Source: an uncultured Devosia sp.
GTDB lineage: Bacteria > Pseudomonadota > Alphaproteobacteria > Rhizobiales > Devosiaceae
Direction: 5' to 3'
NCBI GenBank assembly: GCA_946481445.1
Contig: CAMLOA010000189.1
Coordinates: 1-5,094 of the forward strand
DNA length: 5,094 bases
The position numbers and the translations under genes are program-made. This document shows, one piece after another, positions 1 to 5,094 of this stretch. The notes below the pieces were generated by a model, which was not told the origin of the DNA, made no database searches, and was given only the letters and a program-made list of their open reading frames with translations. Positions within the stretch are counted from its first letter, which is position 1. Each line of letters starts with the position of its first letter.

Positions 1-36
1 GCGCCCGCCGATACTTCCTCCGCCTCCGCTTCCCGG

Positions 37-65
37 TTGTGTTTGGCCCATTCTGCCCGCATAAG
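37..65 (+). promoter_or_regulatory. Possible sigma-70-type promoter for the flavoprotein gene
   Basis: TTGTGT (37-42) and CATAAG (60-65) are separated by 17 bases. They match the TTGACA and TATAAT consensus at 3 and 4 of 6 positions. Transcription would begin near 72, about 24 bases before the ATG at 96. The site overlaps the alternative GTG at 39, which favours the downstream start. Positions 1-95 hold nothing else I can identify. One frame stops at 62-64 and could be the tail of an upstream gene, but too little of it is visible to judge. The promoter match is weak and inferred by eye. Confidence 0.3.
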
Positions 66-95
66 ACAGCGCAATCCTTTCTGGCCGTTGGCGAC

Positions 96-1529
96 ATGGC
101 GGACATTCTCAAACCAGATCTGTGCATCATCGGTGGCGGCGCGACCGGCGTGTCGCTGGCGCTGATGGCGCGCGAGCGCGGCGCAAGCGTGGTGCTGGTG
201 GACCGCGGCGCCGAACCCGGCGACGGCAACCAGCAGCAGTTGCACCGCCTGGCCTTCCTCGCCAGCGCCGCACGTGCCCAGGCCGTCCGCGATGCCGGCC
301 GGCTGGGTCTGGACGTCGAGCCTCCCCGGCCCAGTTTCCGCGTCATCGCCGAACATGCCGCCGCCGTGGCGGACGCCGCCATGCCGCGCGATGCCCATGA
401 GCGGCTGACTGCCCTCGGCATCACCGTGCTCTCTGGCACCCCCGGCTTCACCGACCGCCAGACCATGCGGTTGGGCGACACCGACATCCGGGCCGGGCAT
501 TTCGTCCTCGCCACCGGGAGCCGGCCTGCCATCCCCGCTTTGCCCGGCCTCGACCAGGTGCCGTACTTCACCCCGGATTCGATCCTGGACAATATGCGCA
601 AGCTCACGCACCTGCTGGTCATCGGCGGCGATGCCACGGCGCTGGAGCTGGCGCAGGCCTATCTGCGGCTGGGCTCGGCCGTCTCGCTGGTGCCGCAGGG
701 CGAGGTCCTGCCCGGCTTCGACCGGGAGGCAGTGGCCGTGCTGCTGCGAGCGCTGGCCGAGGAGGGCCTTGCCGTGCAGGACGGCGCCGCGGTCACCGCG
801 ATCCTGCCGCGCAGCCAGGGTACGGGGGCAACGATCCGCCATGCCGATGGCAGCGAAGACCAGCTGGACGTCTCCCATGTCCTGGTCGCCACCGGCCGTG
901 CCGGCGACCTGCCGGCCGGCCTCCTCGACAAGGCCAGGCTCAAGACCGATCCGGCCGACCCGGAACGCGTGCTGGTGAGCCCCGGCGGCCAGACCAGCAG
1001 CGGGCGCATCAGTGCCGTTGGTGGCGCCGCGGGCATCGACGACCCAGCTTTGGCGGCGCGACAGGCCCGCATCGTGCTCGACCGCATCCTGGGCAGTGGC
1101 GGCGGTGGCAAGCTCGATCCGCTGCGCGTCGTGCGCCCTGTGATGACCGAGCCGCCCCTGGCCCAGATCGGCAGGGTGGAGCCGGCCGCCGCCGCCCGGA
1201 CCGGCCAGACCGTGCTGCGGGCCAATGCCGGCGAACATGAACCGGCCCGGGCCCGCGCATCCGCCCTGCCTGGAAGCCTCAAGCTCCTCGTCTCGGGCAA
1301 GGGCATGGTGCTGGGCGGTGCCATGGTGGGGCACGGAGCGCTCGAGACCATGTCGCTGCTGGCCCTGGCCATGGACCGCGGCCTGCCGCTGGGCCAGTTG
1401 AGCGGGCTCCTGCTGCCCGATGCTTCCCCGGCAGCGCCTCTGGTGGACCTGGCCCGGCAGGCGGCCGGCAGCAAGGCGCCGACTCCCCTCGCCCGCAGGC
1501 TGGCTGCCCTGCGCCGCCTGCTTCCCTGA
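96..1529 (+). CDS. FAD/NAD(P)-binding oxidoreductase of the pyridine nucleotide-disulfide oxidoreductase fold, lacking the redox disulfide
   Basis: A 477-residue protein with the domain order of lipoamide dehydrogenase and mercuric reductase. An N-terminal Rossmann motif GGGATG (13-18) ends its second strand at D36. ATGSRPAIP follows at 139-147. A second dinucleotide fold GGDATALE (177-184) is followed by LPGFD (205-209), VATGR (264-268), and a C-terminal dimerisation-like domain from about 345 (MTEPPLAQIG, 350-359). The length is normal for the family. Key residues are missing: the GGTCxNxGCxPSK segment is replaced by a Cys-free stretch around 40-60, the AxGD Asp is Gly (AVGG, 307-310), and the terminal HxxxxE motif is absent. 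The only Cys is C10. Disulfide chemistry on lipoamide, glutathione or Hg(II) is therefore unlikely. An NAD(P)H-dependent flavin reductase or quinone-type role is possible but unproven. A Gly-rich linker (333-338) precedes the last domain. The ATG at 96 is preferred because it lies just before the Rossmann fold. The frame is open to the window edge, and a GTG at 39 would add 19 residues unlike the family. No clear ribosome binding site is seen. Confidence 0.85.
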   Translation: MADILKPDLCIIGGGATGVSLALMARERGASVVLVDRGAEPGDGNQQQLHRLAFLASAARAQAVRDAGRLGLDVEPPRPSFRVIAEHAAAVADAAMPRDAHERLTALGITVLSGTPGFTDRQTMRLGDTDIRAGHFVLATGSRPAIPALPGLDQVPYFTPDSILDNMRKLTHLLVIGGDATALELAQAYLRLGSAVSLVPQGEVLPGFDREAVAVLLRALAEEGLAVQDGAAVTAILPRSQGTGATIRHADGSEDQLDVSHVLVATGRAGDLPAGLLDKARLKTDPADPERVLVSPGGQTSSGRISAVGGAAGIDDPALAARQARIVLDRILGSGGGGKLDPLRVVRPVMTEPPLAQIGRVEPAAAARTGQTVLRANAGEHEPARARASALPGSLKLLVSGKGMVLGGAMVGHGALETMSLLALAMDRGLPLGQLSGLLLPDASPAAPLVDLARQAAGSKAPTPLARRLAALRRLLP

Positions 1530-1544
1530 CCTGGGGACCGGGGC

Positions 1545-1572
1545 TTCCGAGGCGCCGCACAATGCCTATAAT
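1545..1572 (+). promoter_or_regulatory. Probable promoter of the histidine kinase gene
   Basis: A perfect TATAAT lies at 1567-1572. TTCCGA (1545-1550), or CTTCCG one base earlier, sits 16-17 bases upstream as a weak -35 element. The expected start of transcription is about 1578-1581, at or just before the kinase ATG at 1581. The transcript would be leaderless or nearly so. In a region of this GC content an exact TATAAT is notable, but its use is inferred. Confidence 0.45.
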
Positions 1573-1580
1573 GGCTTGAA

Positions 1581-3011
1581 ATGACAGCGCAACGCAGTGT
1601 CCCGCCCAGCCGGTTCTCCGGCCTCTCCAACAAGCTCATCGCTACCATCATTGCGGTGATCCTGCTGGTCGAGGTGGTGATCTACCTGCCCTCGGTGGCC
1701 AATTTCCGCTCCAACTGGCTAGACGATCGCCTGCGCGTCGGCGTCGTGGCCGCCCGCGTGCTCGATGCCGTGCCCGACGTCATGGCGCTGCCACGCAACC
1801 TGACCGACCGCCTGCTGACTTCGGCGGGTGCCATTGCCATCGTCTACCGGCGCGAGGGGCAGAGCCAGCTCATCGAACTGGCCAACCCGGTCACGCCCGA
1901 CAGGGTCGTGACCGCAGACATGCGCCAGCGCGACATCATGACCCTGATGGCCGGCGCGCTCGACACGCTGCTGGCCGGGCCAGGCCGCACCCTGCGCATT
2001 GTGGGTGAAGGCGACCTCGATGAGAGCCTGGTCGAAATCCTCATGCCCGAGCGCCCGCTGCGGCAGGACATGCTCGACTATTCCCGCCAGATCCTGGCGG
2101 TGTCGCTGGCGATTGCCGCCATTACGGCGCTGGCGCTCTACCTGCTGGTCAGTTCCCTGTTCATCCATCCCATCCGGCGGATCACGCAGAACATGCTGGC
2201 CTTCCGGCAGGCGCCCGAGAACGGGAGCCTGATCATCGATCCTTCCACCCGCCGCGACGAGATCGGCATTGCCGAGCGCGAACTGGCGGCCATGGAAACC
2301 GACATCTTCACCCTGCTGCGCCAGCGCCGGCACCTGGCCGATCTGGGCCTGGCGGTGGCCAAGATCAACCATGACCTGCGCAACACCCTGACCTCGGCGC
2401 AACTGCTGTCCGACCAGGTGGCGACGCTGGACGATCCCAAGGTGCAGCGCCTGGCGCCACGGCTGGTCACCACCCTGGACCGCGCCATCGGCTTTGCCCA
2501 GCAGGTGCTCGACTATGGCCGGGAAACCGCGGCCCCGCCCAGCCTGGCGCCGGTCAACATGCGTGCCCTAGTCGATGATGCCGCCTTCGATGCGCGGTTG
2601 GCGGGCCATCCCGGGATTGCCTTCACCAATGCCGTTCCCGACACACTGGTCCTGTCGGTCGATTCCGGCCAGGTCACGCGTCTTCTCGTCAACCTGCTCA
2701 AGAATGCCCGCGAGGCGCTCGAACTGTCCGGGACAGGCACGAGCGCACCCGAGGTCGCCGTCACCACGGCCGAAACCGACCAGACCGTGACCCTGTCGGT
2801 CGCCGACAACGGTCCCGGCCTGCCGCCCCGCGCGCGGGAAAATCTCTTCGTCGCCTTCGAAGGCTCGGCCCGGGCCGGTGGAACCGGGCTCGGCCTGGCC
2901 ATAGCCCGCGAGATCGCCGAGGCCCATGGCGGCACGCTGACCCTGGCCGAACAACCTGTCGGCACGCGCTTCGACATCGCCTTTCCCGCGCGGCTGCGCG
3001 CGCCCGCCTGA
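1581..3011 (+). CDS. Membrane-bound sensor histidine kinase with HAMP domain
   Basis: A 476-residue two-component sensor kinase of the inner membrane. TM1 spans about 18-38. An extracytoplasmic sensor region of about 130 residues (40-168), in which I recognise no named domain, is followed by TM2 at about 171-195. The HAMP domain runs about 195-248, with PIRRI (197-201) and DEIG (226-229). The phosphoacceptor is H264 in NHDLRNTL (263-270). The HATPase_c domain follows, with N-box NLLKNAREAL (371-380), G1 box DNGPGLP (409-415), LFVAF (422-426) and G2 box GGTGLGLAIA (433-442). All catalytic boxes are intact, so an active kinase is expected. The ATG at 1581 is the only reasonable start: the next in-frame Met, at residue 68, would remove TM1. 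No ribosome binding site is visible, and a TATAAT lies 8 bases before the ATG. The gene follows the flavoprotein by 51 bases on the same strand. No response regulator is adjacent, so its signal and target are unknown. Confidence 0.93.
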   Translation: MTAQRSVPPSRFSGLSNKLIATIIAVILLVEVVIYLPSVANFRSNWLDDRLRVGVVAARVLDAVPDVMALPRNLTDRLLTSAGAIAIVYRREGQSQLIELANPVTPDRVVTADMRQRDIMTLMAGALDTLLAGPGRTLRIVGEGDLDESLVEILMPERPLRQDMLDYSRQILAVSLAIAAITALALYLLVSSLFIHPIRRITQNMLAFRQAPENGSLIIDPSTRRDEIGIAERELAAMETDIFTLLRQRRHLADLGLAVAKINHDLRNTLTSAQLLSDQVATLDDPKVQRLAPRLVTTLDRAIGFAQQVLDYGRETAAPPSLAPVNMRALVDDAAFDARLAGHPGIAFTNAVPDTLVLSVDSGQVTRLLVNLLKNAREALELSGTGTSAPEVAVTTAETDQTVTLSVADNGPGLPPRARENLFVAFEGSARAGGTGLGLAIAREIAEAHGGTLTLAEQPVGTRFDIAFPARLRAPA

Positions 3012-3049
3012 GCGGACGGCGCGACCGCCAAAAATCTGTCATCGCGCGC

Positions 3050-3078
3050 TTGCCAAGGCCGGAGCACCCATGTATGGG
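3050..3078 (+). promoter_or_regulatory. Possible promoter of the tRNA-Arg gene
   Basis: TTGCCA (3050-3055, 4 of 6 consensus positions) is followed after 17 bases by TATGGG (3073-3078, 3 of 6). Transcription would start near 3085, giving a leader of about 58 bases before the mature tRNA. This is the best-spaced pair in the 131-base gap after the kinase gene. The -10 match is weak, and read-through from the kinase gene remains possible because no terminator is seen after its stop. Confidence 0.3.
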
Positions 3079-3079
3079 T
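3066..3079. repeat. Short inverted repeat ACCCAT-GT-ATGGGT
   Basis: Two perfect 6-base arms (3066-3071 and 3074-3079) are separated by GT. The repeat overlaps the -10 element proposed for the tRNA promoter, so it could be an operator. A repeat this short can also occur by chance. The symmetry does not extend outward. Confidence 0.4.
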
Positions 3080-3087
3080 TGCGCCGC

Positions 3088-3138
3088 TTCAGGCCGAAGA
3101 GCGATCCGCCTCACCTGAAACCGCCGTTCCAAAACGGC
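3088..3138 (+). other. Potential stem-loops in the 5' leader of pre-tRNA-Arg
   Basis: Two inverted repeats lie between the putative promoter and the tRNA. TTCAGG (3088-3093) pairs with CCTGAA (3114-3119) across a 20-base loop. GCCGTT (3123-3128) pairs with AACGGC (3133-3138) across a CCAA loop, ending 4 bases before the mature tRNA 5' end. Neither is followed by a T run, so they do not look like terminators. They may structure the precursor leader near the RNase P cleavage site. Folding is inferred from complementarity alone. Confidence 0.35.
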
Positions 3139-3142
3139 CTGC

Positions 3143-3219
3143 GCGCCCGTAGCTCAGCTGGATAGAGCACCAGACTACGAATCTGGGGGTCAGGAGTTCG
3201 AATCTCTTCGGGCGCGCCA
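3143..3219 (+). tRNA. tRNA-Arg (anticodon ACG)
   Basis: A 77-base gene that folds as a complete cloverleaf. The acceptor GCGCCCG (3143-3149) pairs with CGGGCGC (3209-3215). The D-stem is GCTC/GAGC. The anticodon stem CCAGA/TCTGG encloses loop CTACGAA, with anticodon ACG at 3177-3179. The variable loop is GGGTC. The T-arm AGGAG-TTCGAAT-CTCTT has one G-U pair. The discriminator base is G (3216), followed by encoded CCA (3217-3219). In bacteria A34 of this tRNA is normally deaminated to inosine by TadA, so that it reads CGU, CGC and CGA codons; CGC is very frequent in the genes here. It is convergent with the ktr operon, and no integrated element or repeated 3' end is visible downstream in the window. 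Confidence 0.98.
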
Positions 3220-3300
3220 TCATTCCTGGAGAACTTGCAGCGGCCGCGTGCCGGGGCCACGCCGCAGCGCCATGCCACCACCTTTGGCCTGCCAGGACCG

Positions 3301-3975
3301 TCATTCGAGGGCGGCGAAGCGTTCCACCAGGGGCGTGGCGCCGGAGACGATCAGCAGGTCGCCGGGCTGGATCACCGTTTCCGGCCTGGCATAGGTGAAG
3401 TCGGTCCGCGGCCGTTTCACGCCCACGACGGTGACCCCGTATTTGCTGCGCAGGGCGGATTCGGCCAGCGTCTTGTTGTAGCTCTCCCTGGGGGCGCGCG
3501 TCTTGACGATGGCGAAGCCGTCATCGAATTCGATGAAGTCGATCATCTGCCCGGTGACCAAATGCGCGACGCGCTCGCCCATGGCTGCTTCGGGATAGAT
3601 GACGTGATGCGCGCCGGTCCGCTCGAGCAGGCGCCCGTGCTTGGAGCTCAGCGCCTTGGCCCAGATATCGGGCACCTTGAGCTCGCTGAGGGCCAGTACC
3701 GTCATCAGGCTCGCTTCGATATCGGTGCCGATGCCGACCACGGCCTTCTCGAAATCGGCAACGCCAAGCCGCCTGAGCGTATCGGAATTGGTGGTGTCTG
3801 CCTGGACCACATGGGTCAGCCGGTTGGCCCAGGACTGGACAATGGCCGCGTCCTCGTCGATGGCCAGCACTTCGTGGCCGAGACGGACCAGGGAATCGGC
3901 CACCGCGCCGCCGAAGCGGCCAAGGCCGATGACAAGCACGCTGCCGGGCGTTGCTGTAGCAGGTTTTCTAGCCAA
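3301..3975 (-). CDS. ktrA: KtrA/TrkA-family RCK regulatory subunit of a K+ uptake system
   Basis: A 224-residue cytoplasmic regulator with one RCK unit, the KtrA size; classical TrkA has two units and about 450 residues. The RCK_N Rossmann domain (about 11-135) has VIGLGRFG (15-22) as its nucleotide-binding glycine loop and an acidic strand end AIDED (38-42) for the ribose. The family-typical segment PEAAMGERVA is at 128-137. The RCK_C domain covers about 140-224. KtrA proteins form octameric rings that bind ATP or ADP and gate the KtrB pore. The chosen start is TTG at 3975, which puts the Rossmann fold near the N-terminus as in the family; GAGGAG lies 10 bases upstream. The frame is open further, to a GTG at 4059, but that would add 28 residues read from inside ktrB that resemble no RCK protein. 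The gene overlaps the ktrB stop by 8 bases, implying translational coupling. Function is well supported; the exact start is inferred. Confidence 0.92.
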   Translation of the reverse strand: MARKPATATPGSVLVIGLGRFGGAVADSLVRLGHEVLAIDEDAAIVQSWANRLTHVVQADTTNSDTLRRLGVADFEKAVVGIGTDIEASLMTVLALSELKVPDIWAKALSSKHGRLLERTGAHHVIYPEAAMGERVAHLVTGQMIDFIEFDDGFAIVKTRAPRESYNKTLAESALRSKYGVTVVGVKRPRTDFTYARPETVIQPGDLLIVSGATPLVERFAALE

Positions 3976-5094
3976 CGATGGGGCGCTCCTCGGGATATCG
4001 GTAAGGCCGCTGGAATTGCTTGAGGGCCAGTCCGGTCGCCACGGTGATAGTGCCGACACGGCCCACGAACATCAGGACAACCAGGGTTAGCTCGGCCGAG
4101 GGCGGCAGGCTGGCGGTTATGCCGGTCGACAGGCCCACTGTAGCGAAGGCGGAGATGGTTTCAAACAGCACCTGCTCGAAGGCAAAGGCGGTGACCGAGA
4201 GCAGGTGCAGGGTGGCCAGGGCAATGGCCGTGGCCGCCAGCACCACCAGGGTCAGGGCCTGGCGCAGCACCTCGGTCGAGAACCGCCGATGAAACGCTGT
4301 CGTATCGGTCTCGCCCCGGATTTCCGCCCATACCGCCAGGGCCAGGACGAACATGGTCGAAACCTTGATGCCGCCCGCCGTGCCGGCGCTGCCGCCGCCG
4401 ACAAACATCAGCATGTCGGTCACCAGCAGGGATTCGGGCCGCAGCGCGCCGATATCGATGGAGTTGAAACCGGCGGTGCGCGTCATGACCGAATGGAACA
4501 GCGCGTCGAGAAACCGGTCCGGCAGCGACTGGAGGGTCAGGGCCCCGCCGGCGGCAAACTCATAGGCAAAGACAGTCACCGTGCCGAACACAAGCAGGGC
4601 GCAGGTGCCCAAGAGCGTGATCTTGGTATGCACGGACCATTTCGAGGGCTGCCAGAGACGGCGCCTGAGATCGGCGAGAACCGGAAAGCCGATGCCGCCG
4701 ACAATCACCGCCAGCATGATGGGACTGAGGAAGAGCCAGTCGCTGGAAAATCCCATCAGGCTGTCCGAATAGGTCGAAAAGCCCGCATTGTTGAAGGCCG
4801 AAACGGAGTGGAAAAGACCGTTCCAGATCGCCACCGGCAGGGGTTCGCCATAGTGCCAGTATAGGCGCAGGGACAGCAGCCCCCAGATGAGCAGCTCTGC
4901 CAGCAAGGTGGCCACAAGGATGAAGCGGAGCACGCTCGTAACGTCCCCCAGATGCAGGGTGCGCGTTTCGGCCTGCGCGATCATGCGGGTGCGCAGGCCC
5001 AGCCGGCGGCTGATGAGCACTCCGAGCAGCGTGCTGCCGGTCATGATGCCGAAACCGCCGACCTGGATCAGGGCCAGGATCACGGCCTGGCCGA
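3968..5094 (-). CDS. ktrB: KtrB/TrkH-family potassium channel subunit (5' end outside the window)
   Basis: The C-terminal 375 residues of a multi-pass inner-membrane K+ transporter of the Trk/Ktr/HKT superfamily, which has four membrane-pore-membrane repeats. Numbering from the GTG codon at 5083, the visible protein opens near IQVGGFGIMT (6-15), which normally follows the first pore loop. That GTG is internal: the frame continues as GQA to the window edge, and about 70 residues including the first filter are missing. Filter loops 2, 3 and 4 are FNNAGFST (97-104), TRTAGFNS (201-208) and FATVGLSTG (313-321), each with the central filter Gly. The glycine-rich gate after pore 3, MFVGGGSAGTAGGIK (226-240), and the pore-lining Arg of the last helix, FVGRVG (339-344), are conserved. 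The protein ends in a short polar tail with no large extra domain, so KtrB-like is more likely than full TrkH. It partners the overlapping ktrA downstream. Its promoter lies beyond 5094. Confidence 0.94.
   Translation of the reverse strand, partial: GQAVILALIQVGGFGIMTGSTLLGVLISRRLGLRTRMIAQAETRTLHLGDVTSVLRFILVATLLAELLIWGLLSLRLYWHYGEPLPVAIWNGLFHSVSAFNNAGFSTYSDSLMGFSSDWLFLSPIMLAVIVGGIGFPVLADLRRRLWQPSKWSVHTKITLLGTCALLVFGTVTVFAYEFAAGGALTLQSLPDRFLDALFHSVMTRTAGFNSIDIGALRPESLLVTDMLMFVGGGSAGTAGGIKVSTMFVLALAVWAEIRGETDTTAFHRRFSTEVLRQALTLVVLAATAIALATLHLLSVTAFAFEQVLFETISAFATVGLSTGITASLPPSAELTLVVLMFVGRVGTITVATGLALKQFQRPYRYPEERPIVG
3986..3991 (-). promoter_or_regulatory. Ribosome binding site deciding the ktrA TTG start
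   Basis: The minus strand reads GAGGAG at 3991-3986, within the last codons of ktrB. It is 10 bases upstream of the TTG at 3975-3973. The spacing is a little long but workable, and no comparable purine run precedes another start near the expected KtrA N-terminus. Confidence 0.5.

Noticed and set aside
659..1651. 330-residue minus-strand open frame antisense to the flavoprotein and the kinase start
   Set aside because: It is rich in Arg, Ser, Pro and Ala, has no recognisable motif, and runs across two well-supported genes. This is a high-GC shadow frame.
3012..3035. Possible terminator after the kinase gene (GGCG-CGAC-CGCC then AAAAA)
   Set aside because: It has a 4-bp stem, and the run after it is A rather than T on the plus strand, so it is not a rho-independent terminator for this gene.
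3246..3262. Possible terminator hairpin GCGTG-N7-CACGC between the tRNA and ktrA
   Set aside because: It has only a 5-bp stem with mismatches beyond it and no T run on either strand, so intrinsic termination is not supported. I found no other terminator in 3220-3300.
3143..3300. tRNA-Arg as an integration site for a mobile element
   Set aside because: No integrase gene, no duplicated tRNA 3' end and no composition change appear downstream; ordinary ktr genes follow within 81 bases.
3089..3304. 71-residue minus-strand frame containing FELLTPRFVVWCSIQLSYGR
   Set aside because: This peptide is the reverse-strand translation of the tRNA-Arg gene, a known source of false protein annotations.
3235..4023. 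262-residue plus-strand open frame opposite ktrA
   Set aside because: It lies antisense to a clear RCK gene. Its Gly/His/Gln-rich composition is typical of the complement of a GC-rich coding strand, and it shows no domain motif.
4205..4864. 219-residue plus-strand open frame opposite ktrB
   Set aside because: It is the antisense shadow of a membrane protein gene, with low-complexity polar composition and no motifs.

Overview
The window is high-GC, densely coding DNA. It has the codon bias and long antisense shadow frames typical of an alphaproteobacterium, most plausibly Hyphomicrobiales (Devosia-like). That placement rests on overall protein flavour and base composition, not on a marker gene. 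No mobile element, CRISPR array or sign of recent transfer was seen.

Layout. (1) 96-1529 (+) encodes a flavoprotein with the fold of the pyridine nucleotide-disulfide oxidoreductases (lipoamide dehydrogenase / mercuric reductase type). It has lost the redox-active CxxxxC pair, the C-terminal His-Glu dyad and the FAD-binding Asp of the usual AxGD motif. (2) 1581-3011 (+) encodes a two-TM, HAMP-containing membrane sensor histidine kinase. It has a near-perfect -10 box just upstream of its ATG and no visible ribosome binding site. (3) 3012-3142 is intergenic and carries a possible tRNA promoter, a small inverted repeat and two possible leader hairpins. (4) 3143-3219 (+) is a complete tRNA-Arg(ACG) with encoded CCA. 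(5) 3220-3300 is a short convergent gap with no convincing terminator. (6) 3301-5094 (-) holds a KtrB/TrkH-type potassium channel subunit, whose 5' end lies beyond the window. It is followed by an overlapping KtrA-type RCK regulatory subunit that probably starts at a TTG codon inside the end of ktrB.

How the genes work together. The minus-strand pair forms a two-gene operon for a Ktr-type K+ uptake system: KtrB is the membrane pore and KtrA the cytoplasmic nucleotide-binding gating ring. The overlap implies translational coupling. The plus-strand flavoprotein and kinase are tandem, with a 51-base gap and probably separate promoters. No response regulator is present, so the kinase's partner is unknown. 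The most unusual content is the degenerate flavoprotein and the possibly leaderless kinase transcript. Nothing amounts to a clearly new multi-gene system.
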